NCBI GenBank assembly: GCA_013399855.1
Contig: VXAY01002820.1
Span: 28,873 to 92,872 of the forward strand
Origin: Oxyruncus cristatus
Lineage: Eukaryota; Chordata; Aves; Passeriformes; Cotingidae
DNA length: 64,000 nucleotides
Direction: 5' to 3'
Shown here in pieces: positions 1 to 13,042 of this stretch. The stretch's first letter is position 1. Each line of letters begins with the position of its first letter. Under the pieces are notes generated by a model. That model was given only the letters and a program-made list of their open reading frames with translations. It had not been told where the DNA came from and searched no databases. Position numbers and translations under genes: made by a program.

Positions 1-3000
1 CCATAAGCAATGGTCTCATTCAAAGTATGGAAGCTGGTTCCAAAACCAACCAGATCTGACCTTGCTTCAGTTTTAAAACCTTGCTTGAGGGAACCAGGAT
101 CCCTGTACTTAAATAATTAAATTTTCAAGCAGTATGAATCATGCAGCAACTGCACAAGTTCTGGCTAGAATATATTCTACATGTGTTTGTTCTTTAGGCA
201 GTAAGTGGAGAATATAGAACAGGAGGTCATTTGAGTTACAACTGCTTTGGGGGATTTTTTTTTTTTAAACATTCCTTTTAACAAATGCTGTTTAAATAGG
301 TTTGTTTATATGGTGAGGAATTGGAAAGGCCCAAACTAACCAGGCTTTACACAGTGTGGCCTTCTTCCAAATTAATCTAAAATATTTTAATCCCTGTGGA
401 GTTTCTTTATCCTCTGCATCTGTGCTATGGTTGAGACACATTTTTAACAGTTCTTTGAGGAAAATTACCTTTCTTTCCCTCCAACTGGACTCAACAAGGT
501 CAATGGAGCGTTATGGTATTTAAACATCTGAGATTCATCACGTATCTGCACAATAGAAAGAATCATCATAAAAAGTCTAATGAAGCCCAACTGCTAGCCA
601 AGTAAGGGAGTCCCCTGATGGATATCGGGGATTAGAAACAAAGAATTGCATGCAAAATACAGGTTTTTACACTTCAACTTTTACAGTTAAGAACTAAACT
701 ACCCCTTAAGAAGGGAGCAGGGAATGTTTGTTACCCCCAGAACAATTCTGGTAAATCACATTCTCTTTGAGACAAATTCTGAAGTCCAAGATGGTCCCAA
801 CGTCTGCCTGGGAGCAAGGGGTCTGCTCAGCTTGTGGGATAGACCGTGCCTGAGCAGGAGCCTGCAGGGGCTTCTCATTCCTGGGAAAGGAGATACTCCG
901 AGTCATAGTCAAGCTCCAGAGCTGGCTATCTCAGCCTCTGGCTGTGAGCCTATACTTGAGTTTAAGGCCTTTTTGTTTTCTAGTTCAGTAGCAAGTTTAT
1001 GGGACTGAACTCATTTTACTACCCAGGAATTGAAATACTGAGGGAGGCCTAAAAATTTCAATTTTTGTAACATTATTTTCCAGGCATTTCAAAAGCCACT
1101 CCTACTCCTTCATTTCTCAGTAGTTCCAGTCAGCCTGAAATGGCCACAGGGGGCAGATACAACTTGGATCTTTTGCAAGGTTTTATCTGGAAAACTGTTA
1201 TAGGGTCATTTTTATCTGAAATACTGTCATATAGTTTTCTTTACTGACGACACCAGGGCAAGTTTATTATCAGCACTCATTCATTCTAGAGTCATTCATC
1301 CTTTGAATACTGCTAGATCATGAAGTTCATATACCTTTAGAAAGTTTAAATGCTTATTTGAAGCTCTGAAGGAAAAATTAAATGCTGAAGATCTCTGTTG
1401 TGTGAAGGCCTGGGGCTTTACTACAGTTGTTTTTAAATTCTCATCACTGAAGTCCTATAGACTGAAAACTGTAGAGGTATGAGCTGCTCTACCAACCTGC
1501 TCTGGGCTGGTGTTGGCCTTGTCCTTAATCCAGGTGGTCTCTGCCTTTCCCAGCTATAACATGCAGGCAACAGTGTTGGTCTCCTGCACAAGGGGCTGAA
1601 GGATGTGGTTTATGAGATACCATTCTGGGAATCATCCACTAAGATCAATTACCCCAGTTGTCAATTGGCCCTGCTTTTGGATGAAGAGTCATACCTACCT
1701 TAAATACACTTTCCCCATCTTTTCATGTAGTCAGAGTTATTTTGAGACCACTGCAAGGCATACAGCAATGGCATGAATGCCAAGTGCAGCAGGAGACCAC
1801 ATTGGAGGAAAAACTCACTAAGTACCAAGGGCATTTCTTTTACTTTTTTTACTGGTACTGGAAAATATTCCCTAAATCTGGAATCTCCATCTGGATGTAG
1901 AGGCAAAAAGAGGGAAAAAATGAAAACCAATCCTTTAAATTCAGTAGGAGCCTACTTTAATGGCTTGTTTAATCTGCCAGCTGGCACAGCATTCATTGAC
2001 TTCTTGCTACACGTACTTTAAGAAGACCTATGTAGTTCTTGGAAGTGAGTTTATACTAAGCTGAAGAAACTTAAATATGAATAAATTGGCAACACTGCTT
2101 TTTGCTACTTAATAGAAATCAAGAAACTCCTTAGTTGTCTCCAAAGATATTTCTGTCTCCTTTTACATGTAAATACCAAAATAATATGGACTTAAAGCAG
2201 TAGGAAAGATAGTAAAAATTCAGATCTGTTCCCAACATGTGCCCTCTCTGAAGTATGTGTACATCCTTCAGACTTTGTAATCACATGTATTCCCTATACA
2301 ACACTGTGCTTTGGGCAAAATTTTTATGATGTTGTGACACCATTTTGTTTGAAGTAAGTACATTATGAGTTGGTGTCTTCTCCAGCACTTCTTGTTCAAG
2401 AAAACTGGTCCCATCTTTATGTGGATTTTTATTGGGATGTCTTGCAAGCCATATCACTTAATAGATGCTCTAGGGTATATTTTGCATATATTTTATGTGA
2501 CTGTAAGTGTTCATGTTTTTGGGTTTTAACTGTATTTTTGTGACAGTAGATGGGTGCAACTGAGTGCATATTTGATGTACAGTGTCAAGTATATAACTAA
2601 CATTTATACTTTCCATTCTGAAAAGTTAGGGTACATCAAGAAGCATATCTTCTGTTCTCTTTCAATTACCTTCAGCATTGGAAAAGCAAGGGAGAAGAGA
2701 TATAACTACAGACCAACCTGTCTTTTACGTTTAGGGAATTGTGTAATAGTATCTGAAGTGACACTTGTCAGTATTTACAAGTTATAAAAGTTTATTTGGT
2801 TCAGGTAAGCACTGAAAAATCTGTCTAGTTGTTTTCAGGGTTTTTATCTTGGGTATGGATTGTAAAAGTCCTCCAAGTTTGCAACCATTATCATCTGGGA
2901 TTTTAGTTTGATCCTTCTCTGTACATGTTTTCTACAGTCTATGTCTTCTTTCAGACTTCTTTTCCCATTCTAGCCTCCGTTCCCTTGCCATCCTAGTGCT

Positions 3001-3996
3001 TTTTCCCATGTATTTAACAGGGTATCCTTGCAGAGACTGTGTCTGTAGTTGTACTCCGCTCCTGCAGAGCCATCAGATCTGCTCATTGTGAAGCATCCAA
3101 CATCAGGAGGCCACAGATGCCAGTCATAAATGTAATTATTTCTGCTTTCTTCATTTTCAAGAAGGCATAAGATTTGAAGGCTGAGTTCAACAATTGTTTT
3201 TTTGGCTAGGCCATAACTAAAGATGAGGCTGAGTTTTGAAAAACAATTTGCTTAGTAAAAATACGCTGCTTTCCCGTGCGAGTGCATTTGCGAACAGATT
3301 TGAAGCTGTCTTCCCTTCCTTCCTTTTCCACCTTTGTATTTCTGGTTTTGGCCAACACTTTGCACACATACAACTGCGCTCTCTGTGTTGACTTTGAAAA
3401 AGGTGTTTCATGTGCCTTTGGTGCCTAGAACTTACACTGTGACCAATCGTGTGCTCTGTGTCTCAGTCTGAGCTGGGTGAAACTTACATGGCAAAAAAGG
3501 AGGCTGAAGGAGACTTCATAGTGGTTTTAGATCCTTATGGAAGAGAACTTAGGGAAAGGTAGTAGATAATGTGCAGCACAGAAATTATTCTTTTTCCACT
3601 TACTTCTTGATGGAAAATTATACTTTTTTTTTTTTTCCTGGACCACACAGATATTGTCTGAGGCACTGTTACTAGAAAAACTGTACAACTTAAAAAAAAA
3701 AAAATTGGTTTTATGTACTGCTCAAGTGTAACTTCGTCACATTAATACAAAACATCTACGAATGTCTGTGTGCTCTCTGTATTAAGTACACAGGATACTG
3801 TTGCATCTCACTTGTATTGTTAATAGGCTCTGAGCCAGGCTCTGCTGAAAGTTTTGACGATGCAGTTCCCCAGCAGGGTGAACCACTGCAGTCACATGCA
3901 ATGATGTACCTATGCACTGCTGTTGTGGTATTTGCTAGCAATAAGTGTGCCTGAATGTCTAGATATAGTAGTCAGATTATTGTCAAGATTATTTAC

Positions 3997-4030
3997 CAGC
4001 TTCCCTGCGTGAGTCTCGTGAGGGAAGCTG
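3997..4030. repeat. Perfect 10-bp inverted repeat (stem-loop)
   Basis: CAGCTTCCCT at 3997-4006 is the exact reverse complement of AGGGAAGCTG at 4021-4030, with a 14-nt loop between. The stem is half G/C, unlike the AT-rich surroundings. No conserved hairpin RNA family is recognised, and the stem is too short for a typical pre-miRNA. Confidence 0.5.
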
Positions 4031-7000
4031 ACAAGATCGTAGTCTTGCTGTGTCAGGTTTTATATTGGCTCAGGCAGGGTATGCAAGTATGTCATCTTGC
4101 CTATTTTTTTTTTCATTATAGCAAAGCCTTGCTGTTGTTGGGTCTTCTGGTTTGGTGACATTGTTGTGTTAGTGTTTCCTTGTTTTCAGCTAAACTCAGC
4201 ATAAAGTGGGTATAAATATGGCAAATGGTTTGAGGGACCTCTGTTTTGTCGTACCCTGTCTGAATTGTTGTGCTGAAAGGCTTTGCATTTTTGCTGCCCT
4301 GCTTTACCTCTTTAAAGCTAGCACTGACCTTGTGCTTCAATTTTCAACCAAAATGACCCAAAATTGCTGCCTATTAGAGATAAATGGATATAGCTACTTG
4401 GCAGGCAACAATCTGTGTTTTGCTTTTAAAGATGACTAAAAGTGTGAGCTGGAAAAGCCCAGTAGAAGTTTCTGCAGCTGGATCCATTCCAGATAGAATT
4501 CCACAGATTTCCATGATGCTCTGCTGTTGAATAACTAGACTTTCAGCTGCAATGTATCTATCACAGTGATGTGCATTGGGTTTGTGTAAGTGTACTGGTA
4601 TTGGGAGGGAAGATGAGTTAAAGAGCAACAGGCAAGATCTTGAAAATTTATCATTCATTTCTTCTGAGGAACTGGTCAGTATTCAAAATACTGATTTTCC
4701 CTTAGAGCACAGCTAGTAATAACAGCAATCGGAAGAACCTTAGGTATGTGGGGCTTTTTGTAATGTTTCTTTTTTTTTCTTTAAAAATTACTAAGACTTG
4801 GTATTGTTGCTTACTGCTGGCTCAATAGAGCAAGCAAGAGAGACCCCGTCAACTCTTATTAGAGTTCATGATACTCAGCACTAGGAAGAGCTGGATTCCT
4901 AGAGCTGCATGTTTTAACATGAAAAGAAAAAGAGTAGAAAATACAAAATGAAGGCACAGGAAGCTGGCTACATTGTATCTTCATATTATTTTCTATTATT
5001 TTTTTGTGACTGACTATGTATCTTAATATATGATGATTTTGTATTTTGACATGTCTTCCAGAAGACATGTGGAGTTCAAAGCCTGACTGAGTGAATGTTG
5101 CTGTTGGAACATTACCTTAATATTTGCTCAAATATTTTATTATTTTTAATGGCATTATCTTAGCTTTTTAATCCAAGACCTGAGGGATACAGAGGAAGTG
5201 TGTGAACAGAGTGCTAAAACATTCATAAAACCTACTTGGAAACAAATTCAGAAAACCTATTGCTGAAGTATTGCATGTGAGCATGAAGATCAACAGGGGA
5301 GGTTGCAAGTGTAGAATGGGAGGGCATTGAATGAGAGGAACGGGAGCAGAGTACCAGAGGTCAGAGTGGCAGATACTTCCCATTTCTGATCAGCTCCTTG
5401 CCTGGACAGGAAAACCCTTCTCAAGTGGAAAGTCAAATATGGAAAGCTTCACTGCTACTGCTGGCTTTCTTGCTAACTCTGGTGCAGAAGAAATGCTCCT
5501 GCACTTAGAGCACCATCTTCCCTGGCTAATGCCTGCTCCTCTCCTAGCTCAACCCCTCTGCGTATTGCCAGAACTATGACTTCTGTATGAGCCTCTCGTT
5601 GTCATAATGGGCATCAGACCGCCCTATGTTGTGTCATTGCTGCTGCATCACTGGGTGGCTAAATCCACTAGGCAAGAGCCCCCACAAGCTTTCTGCTCCC
5701 ATGGCTTGTTCTGCTTCACACCTTTGTGGAGGTACCTTGCTGTATGGGTTTGTCGTGGCTTTGCACATCCAGAAGGGACTAGCAGCATCACAATGGTTAG
5801 TACTCGGTGCATGGTCATCAGCTCCTGCAGGCATTTCTGTTTCCATCTCCCTTTAAAGGGATATGGGGTAGCAGTTTTGTTTCTGCAGGCCAGAAATTGA
5901 AGACTGGTTTTGCACTGTTGTGCAGCTTCTTCTGCCGTGTGATATTGTTTTCCAAGCTCTGATTTTTTTTTTTTTTTCTATTAGAAATCAGTGAGAGAAT
6001 TGGCATTGTCATTTAACAGGGCAAGAAGTGCATTTTCCTCTTTAGTATGTCTTGGTCATGTGAGCTAGTCATTCTTTCCTATTATTAAGAGCAAAGAGCT
6101 CCTAACTGGAAGTTGTTGCCATGGGCACTGGTTTTCTGCTCTTGGAGTTTCGGTGAGAGATGAAGCTGGCCAACAGCAGGGGCATTGCCACAAGTTTGCA
6201 CTGTCAGGCCACAGATTTGTGGCAAAGCATGTAGGAGGAGTAAGTGCATGATGTGGTCATTCTTGTGATTAGATGAAGGTCTTTGCTGGTAGAAGCAGAT
6301 AGAAGGCAAGGGTAACTAGTGAATGATATCCCATGAGCCTGTGTTGATTGCAGAGAAAAAGTGAATGCAAGTCAGAGCTCATTTTGGGACTAAGCACTTT
6401 TACAAATGGTTTTGTGGAGTATAAAACCCCTTCAATTTCTGTGTATTTTGTCCTTCAGAATGTGGGCGTCATTGTCATTACCTGCGATATTTGCACTTAT
6501 GATTAAATAGTAGTAAAGGGCAGTGCAGCTTTTCTGCCCTTTATATATACAGCAAAGGCTAAGTATTTCCTCAGTGATAAAAGCATGAGTAAAAATAATT
6601 TGTTTCCCACAAATAAGCACTACAAGAGTAAAAGAAATTGTGCCTTTGCCTGCATGTGCAAAAAGGTATGAGAGGATGAAGTAGCCTATATTGGCAAAAT
6701 CAGACCAGTTTCTGACATTCAGGATAAGCTTAACAAACTTTCATAGTATATATTAGATGAATTTGTCCTGTGAGGGTGGAATCTAGTTCTGGTTGAAGTC
6801 TCTGGGAAGTGTGCCAGGGATTCCAACAGGACCAGGATTTCAACTCTAGTTTGTATACGAATAATATTTCAGTATCTTTTGATCTTTGGGGACAACATAT
6901 TTGAAATACTTCAGAGGACAGCTGAAGGGGAGAGTCAAGGGTCGATCCTTCTACCATGAGAACCAGTGGCTGTGCCAGCAGCTTCCAGCAATGTCCTGTT

Positions 7001-9409
7001 CCTTCCTTTGTTTGCTAATGGGAAACGATAGACAAATGTCACAGAGATCAGGGGTGGGACCACTATATGCAAATCCGAAGATCAAGAGAAAGCTCTACCA
7101 GACCCTTATGTCAATGTGCAGTAGGAGAAAGGAGAGGAAGGTAGTAGGAATGGAAATGGTATACCCAGACTAAACCTCCCCAAAGGAGTAAAGACAAATG
7201 AGGACTTACCATTGCAACTGACTGGCTCCGAGATGAGAGCTAATACTGCTGCATGCTTAGAAATGTATTGTGGTGTTGGCAGCAGCACACTAGTTGTTTG
7301 CTAACACCTCTGAGACAATGCAACTCTGTGGTCCTTCCTCAGTGCTGAATTAGACATGGATATGAGAGATGGACCAGCCATGGATCTTTTAGTTGCAGAC
7401 CCGAGCTAACTCCAGCAGGCACAAAGTCCTATGAAAAGGTCACTGTCAGCACTTTCATGTGCTTCATCCTACAGCAGCTGGAGCTGACACAGGGCCTGGC
7501 ACCTTCAAGGACATGTATACTCTGGTAACCTGTGCTGAAGGTGGTGAAACATGTTCAGCATCTATATGACTTGAGAGCCTCAACCATGGTGTGGTCCTGT
7601 GGGCCATCATAGTCTGCAGGGCACCAACTGAGAATCTCTATTCTATGTAATTGCTATGTAGTTTTGCTTACATAGTTTTGCTTAGGATGCCACAGAGATG
7701 TTAACTAACATGTTAATCAGGTTTCAAAATGCCCCACCAATTTGCATAAGCTTCTTTTACTCTTGCAAGAGACAGGATGGAAAAATGTACCTTATATTAA
7801 AAGCAGAGATTATAATAGATGGGGGGTTAGACTTCCTTGTTGAAATTCTAGGAAATTTTCTGCCTTCTTCCCATAAAGTCAGTGGTTTGGACATACACAT
7901 GTAGCTGGAAGTGAAATGTTCTAAGAACTGAAACTGGGACCTTGAGAAGCCTCCAAAGTTTGATTTTCTTATGCTAAGTATGAACCACACTTGGTTGGTT
8001 TGCCATTGATGAATTACCTGTGGAAGTCCTAACAAGTATGATCAGATGAAACAAGGCACAGGCTAGATTGGAATAAAATTTATGTTCATATGACCTGATA
8101 TGTTTATTTTGCCTTAAGTTCCAAATGAGATATTCTGTTTGGGAATGTATAAAGCTGCTTGATAGGAGTTTGTGTGGTGTGTGTGTATGTATATTTACAG
8201 ATATATTATGTATGTACAAGAATTCATTTTTTGCAGTCAACATGAATACTTGTCCAAATTTACAGAAAGAATTGCAGATAGGGTTTTGCATGAAAGGAAC
8301 ATTGGAAATTAATTTATGAAGGAAAGAAGGACCTCTTTAAATGTAAACTTCACTATTGGTAACGTTTATTTACAATGTTTAGATCACCAGCTGTATGCAA
8401 GTTTGCTGTCACCTATGCAAAAACAAAACATTAACTGAACTTCAAGGAACACGGAACTGACTACTGCTGCTTGATGTATTTAATATTTTATTAACAGTAA
8501 TAAGCGTATTTTTCATGAGCGAGACACTAGAAACAAAGTGATTGTCACAGCTGCCAAAGAAAATGAGCACGAACCAAATTTACACAGTTCTACTGGCAGT
8601 AGAAAGTGCACATATTTTAGCACAGCTCCATGAAAGCCTAACTGGCACTAGGTAATAAAGGATTACTCAATTAACCATAAATCAGAGTTTACAATACCAA
8701 TTGTTGCATTTGAAACTTGAATCATAAATGAGTTAACAATTGTATGTTTACAATATAAAGACAGGTTGCTCATACACTGTGTGATGAAAGAAGAAACCCG
8801 GAGATTTAAAATCAACACTCAGTCATAAGAGAATGATAAAGATGAACTCTCAGTAAATGTCATGAGTTTAATTTGGACTTTCTATAATTTAAGTCCATAT
8901 TCATTTGCTTAAGGCATACCTCAAATTCATCTACAAAGACAAAAACCTCAAACTACCTATACAGTTCTAAAGCAATTTTTCATAATTGGTCATAAAACCA
9001 ATCTGTATGATGCTGTAAAAGAGCCAGTGGCTACTGTGCAAGTATTTGACAAGTATGTTTTCTCTTAATAGTATTGAGAAAGGTAACTCTTTACAAAGAA
9101 ATGCAGAGTTCAGTACTTGAGTCATACAGATCCTGTGTGCTTTACAAGAATATTTTAAAAGAAATAGCAATATTCCTTTATTATACAAATACGCATAATC
9201 ACAATCATCTAGTTAGAGACCTATTAAATGCTGAAATTAGTACTTTGAATTTTAAGTTAGCATACATGGAAACACTTCCAATAACCTACATTCCCCCTCT
9301 CTATTACATTCTGTGGCTTTCACCTACTACTGAGGTAACAAAACCACAAATAAAACACAACCTTCCTGAGTTGCTAGGGCATGTCTGAATTATGCTTCCT
9401 TTGTTAAGT

Positions 9410-9431
9410 TTCAAAAGTAGGTACTTTTGAA
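9410..9431. repeat. Perfect 10-bp inverted repeat beside the CR1 copy
   Basis: TTCAAAAGTA (9410-9419) and TACTTTTGAA (9422-9431) are exact reverse complements separated by GG. The repeat sits about 10 bp before the recognisable CR1 sequence. It may be part of the insertion junction or simply chance. No function is assigned. Confidence 0.5.
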
Positions 9432-9440
9432 GCACACCAG

Positions 9441-9718
9441 ACAAGAGGGCATGGCCTTAAGCTGTGCCAGGGGAGGTTTAGGTTAGATATCAGAAAGAAA
9501 TTCTTTACAGAGAGAGTAATCAGCCATTGGAATGGGCTGCCCAGGGAAGTGGTGGATTCTCCATCCCTGGAGGTTTTCAAGATGAGGCTGGACGTGGCAC
9601 TGAGTGCCATAGTCTGGTAACCGCGGTGGTGTTGGATCAAGGGTTGGACTTGATGATCTCAGAGGTCCTTTCCAACCCATCTGATTCTATGATTCTATGA
9701 TGATTCTGTGTATGATTC
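9441..9718 (+). mobile_element. CR1 LINE, 5'-truncated 3' end
   Basis: This is the 3' end of a chicken-repeat-1 (CR1) non-LTR retrotransposon, read on +. From 9441 to the TAA at 9618-9620 there is an uninterrupted 59-codon frame. It is the extreme C-terminus of the CR1 reverse transcriptase ORF ([20 protein letters not shown], later [19 protein letters not shown]). The characteristic 3' UTR follows (GGTTGGACTTGATGATCTCA then GAGGTCCTTTCCAACCCAT), and it ends in ATTCTATG-type tail repeats from about 9682. The peptide is almost the same as the C-terminus of the copy at 40869-41575, so the two belong to one subfamily. The clean frame suggests a fairly young insertion. A short fragment like this is dead on arrival and makes no protein. 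Confidence 0.93.
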
Positions 9719-12700
9719 CAGAGATATCCAACATCTCAGATTAAAGAAAGAGCATGCATGAGATATGACAAAGGACAAATCAATCTTTTGAACTCCACTT
9801 TTTGACTTAAATGAAGTTGTACCTGTTTCTTAAAGATCTGAGTGGCACTGAATGCTTCTAAAGCAGAATCAATAGGGGAGCAATGAAAATAATTTTGAAA
9901 GGTTTTTGACAGATTTTAAAAAAACCCCACAATTTATCTGTTTTGACTGAATATAGATTAAGGAACTCTAATTCTCCCAGATATTGCAGTAGAATGTTTG
10001 TCATACCTGCATTTCATGGGTGCCAAATTAAACAAGTCAGATTTAGACAACAAGTGTTGCTTGCTGACCTGCTTTCAGCTGCAAAAGGGGCAATGAAGGG
10101 GTTCTGTTTTCACTTCTGAGGGGGAGGAGGTAGAAAGGGATGTCCTAGGGATACAGTAGACGTCATGGCATGTAACCAGCCAAAGTAAAATATTCTTCAT
10201 GCTTCTCACTAAGCAGTCCTTTACTGATGTTTGAAAAGTCTACACTTCCACACCAGGGCTTTGGGACAACTGAAGTGGAGGCAAATGGGCAAATGGGACA
10301 TTTGGATTAATGGGGTACAACTCACAAAGTTGCTTGCAGTCTTGGTCAAACTTTAAAGAGACATTTGATACTTTTGGTGGTAGTATTTAAGAAAAAAAGA
10401 AGGGCAATGACAGGGCAATAACTTAGGTCTTGTGTTACTGCCTGATCCTGCAGTGAGGATGGGTCAGAGGACAATCAAATGTCCAGTTGCAAGAATGTAG
10501 AAAATCTATGTGTAGCTGGACTTGGAAGGGTCCTAAAATTTCTATCAGCTCCCACAGTATTGAGATTCTACACTAGTGCAGGATTGGTCTGTGCTGGTAT
10601 GCCACTTCATTCATGGCTGGTATGCCATGAGAGGCTTGTTGGGATAAGGAACGAAGGGGATGTACCTGGTACATGGTGCATGCAGATGTCTTTAGATAGG
10701 TTAGGAAATTTAGTAGAAGGTTCCTCTCATTACAAAGAAACCTAAGGTGAAATCCCCTTGCTTCCTTTCAGGTGAATGAAGACATGTTCTGCCCTCATTC
10801 TTTAATGTAGAATGCACCAAACTACTGCGGGGATCCGGCAAGAGCTCTTTTGCATGGGCGGTCATCACAGCTTGTAGTCTGTCTAGCAGTTGTTATTGTG
10901 AGGCTCACCCTGGGCATTTACAACACTGGAGCAGCAAATGATCCCAGTGAGTGATCCCATGTCAAGGAAACAGGCATGACTTACAGGCTCTTTGGGCCTG
11001 AAGGTTACGAAGAGAAAATTTGCAACTTTTTCATTGTATTGTGAGGGAAACAAGATGTGCTTTTACAATGCTGTGACCAGACATGGCTGGGGTAGAACCA
11101 CGTGCAATACACAGCCGTGCTATATTAGGGAATATGCTTTGACTTGAAGTTTCTTGGCTCAACTAGCTGAAGCGGGTACAAAGGTTATGTGTAAACATTG
11201 CAGTCTGGGAGCTCCTTCAGTGTAATGGAAAGATGACTGATAGGTCTCGAAAGAAAGACATTTCTGTTTGTCGAAGACCTGAGTAGCAGTTTGCATTTTT
11301 GGTTTTTACCAGTGTAGCTCATCTGTTTTTTAAGTTCTTCTGGATGCTGAGTTGTCTCTGAAACTAGTGCAGGGCATAAGGTGAGGACAGTATTAAATCT
11401 GAGCCAGAACAGTAAGTCGTGTTACTGTCTATACTGGAATTATACAGTTATGTGGTTCTGTATGTGTTTCTACCAAGCCAATTTATTTTTTTGCTTTCAA
11501 AAAGCATATTCCAATAAATTGCTATTAAAATACTTAGCTGCCATTGACTATTGTATATAACTGTGCCTTCCTCTGATTTTATGTCTTGATGAAAGCTTGA
11601 AGAAACAAGGTTTAAAAAATTTTGAACTCTCTCATAGGATGAAACATAAAGGGGAGTGGGATTTGCATATGTGTGCTTTGTTCTGTGAGGGATTAAATGT
11701 CCTTTCTTGAAGAAAGGACTTTATAGCAAGACAGTGAAAGCCAACACATTTAGCAATAAGCCATAGTCAACTGAATATCAAAGGTGTTACGTGAAATGCA
11801 GAGAGGGAGGGATAGATTCGGATAGCTTTTGAAAGGAAGAGGGTTTTTTGCAGGGTCATGGTATTTGCAAGGGCACATACTTTGCTGTCATTCTGATTCA
11901 AGTAATGTGGCAATGTGCGTAAATGTTGTAGGTAAGTTACTTTGCTTATTTATCATCTCTTTGTCTTAGTATGTCTTCAGGAAGACCGCAGGGTTCATCA
12001 AACATCCCACGATGTAAAGGTTCAGTCTGAGAATCAAAAGACACAGAGACTTTGAGAAGACCTTTGTATGTGAGGCTGTGAAAACATGAGGTCCTGAGAA
12101 AGAATTAGCTTCAGTATATTCTGGGAGGTTTTCTTTTTTTTTTAAAAAGGCAACGTCAAAGATCTTTGTAGGTCTTCTATAGGTCCCTCTTCTGAGTCTG
12201 GTGGTGGAAAACTTTCAAGTGTCCTCTTTAGATTCTTTCAGTATTATTTCAGTGGTGTAAAGGTTGAAAAGATGCTAGGGTCTTGTTTTCAGGTAGAAGC
12301 AACAAACTGATAAGTGTTGTGGTGAACCTTTTCACAGTGTAAGAGTAGCCCAGTAATTTGCATATATGTGTGGATGTCAGGGGAATAGGACTAGTCAAAT
12401 TGTTTCAGACATCTGCATCTATTTGCTGATATATGTTTCTGCTTGTTTAAAATTTATTGATGACTTCTGCTTGAATTAGGTGAAAAACATACCTGGAATT
12501 AATTTGGAGAAAAAATGTATCAAAATATTTTCCATCATATTTTTAAACCCAAAAGTTTTACATTTAAAATAAAGCTAGAGAACTTTTTGGGGTTTGGAGG
12601 TTGAATGAAACATTGCTTTTGATTTGAAATGGTTTTCTTAGGGACAGTTTCCTCTTTTCAGAAAAATGAAATTTTTTGGTCTGACACCAAATTATTAAAC

Positions 12701-12912
12701 TGTGTAACAGGAAAAAAAATGCAATCAAAGAATAAAAGAAAAATAAATAAAATTTCTTTGCGCACATCAATGGTCACACAGATATTTTCACATGTAGTTC
12801 TGAAGGCAGGCTCTAGAGTGGAGCTGAGTGGAGTGTTACATTTTGTCCCAGGATGTTTTCACTCTTGAACAATTTCCATTTTAAAAAAAGAAGCATTAAA
12901 AGGTGCGTGCTC

Positions 12913-12922
12913 CCAAAAATGG
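12913..12922. promoter_or_regulatory. Perfect CArG box (SRF-type site)
   Basis: CCAAAAATGG matches the SRF consensus CC(A/T)6GG exactly. It lies about 2.9 kb upstream of the MDDF coding exon. SRF/myocardin control of caldesmon is established knowledge; use of this particular site is inference. A perfect CArG of any composition is expected by chance a few times in 64 kb of AT-rich DNA, so position and conservation would have to decide. Confidence 0.4.
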
Positions 12923-13011
12923 TTTGTAGAAAATGCTTCAAATAACTGGTGCCTTAATCTATAAGTAAAGCAATTTTTGAGAGGCAAGAACTGTCCGAGA
13001 ATCTTAGATTT

Positions 13012-13042
13012 TATACACTATATAAAAAATATATAGTGTATA
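13012..13042. repeat. AT-rich perfect hairpin, 13-bp arms
   Basis: The left arm TATACACTATATA (13012-13024) and right arm TATATAGTGTATA (13030-13042) are exact reverse complements around an AAAAA loop. Further TA-rich sequence follows. It could extrude as a cruciform or be the relic of a small palindromic repeat. No terminal-inverted-repeat transposon can be delimited around it. Confidence 0.7.

Larger units (their letters stand above)
1..9440. other. Noncoding flank or upstream intron, no gene recognised
   Basis: No coding exon, RNA gene or clear transposon is recognised here. Open frames are short (about 105 codons at most), overlap on both strands and show no family resemblance. Small features are a GT-rich run near 8170-8192, short A and T runs, and a stem-loop at 3997-4030. 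Because CALD1 reads rightward from further along, this is either its 5' flank or an intron behind an unseen upstream noncoding exon. The sequence alone does not decide between these. Confidence 0.5.

Noticed and set aside
166..179. 14-bp palindrome TAGAATATATTCTA
   Set aside because: Short AT palindromes are expected by chance in this composition and there is no supporting context.
9404..9680. Two overlapping minus-strand frames of 65-78 codons
   Set aside because: They are antisense to the + strand CR1 copy at 9441-9718.
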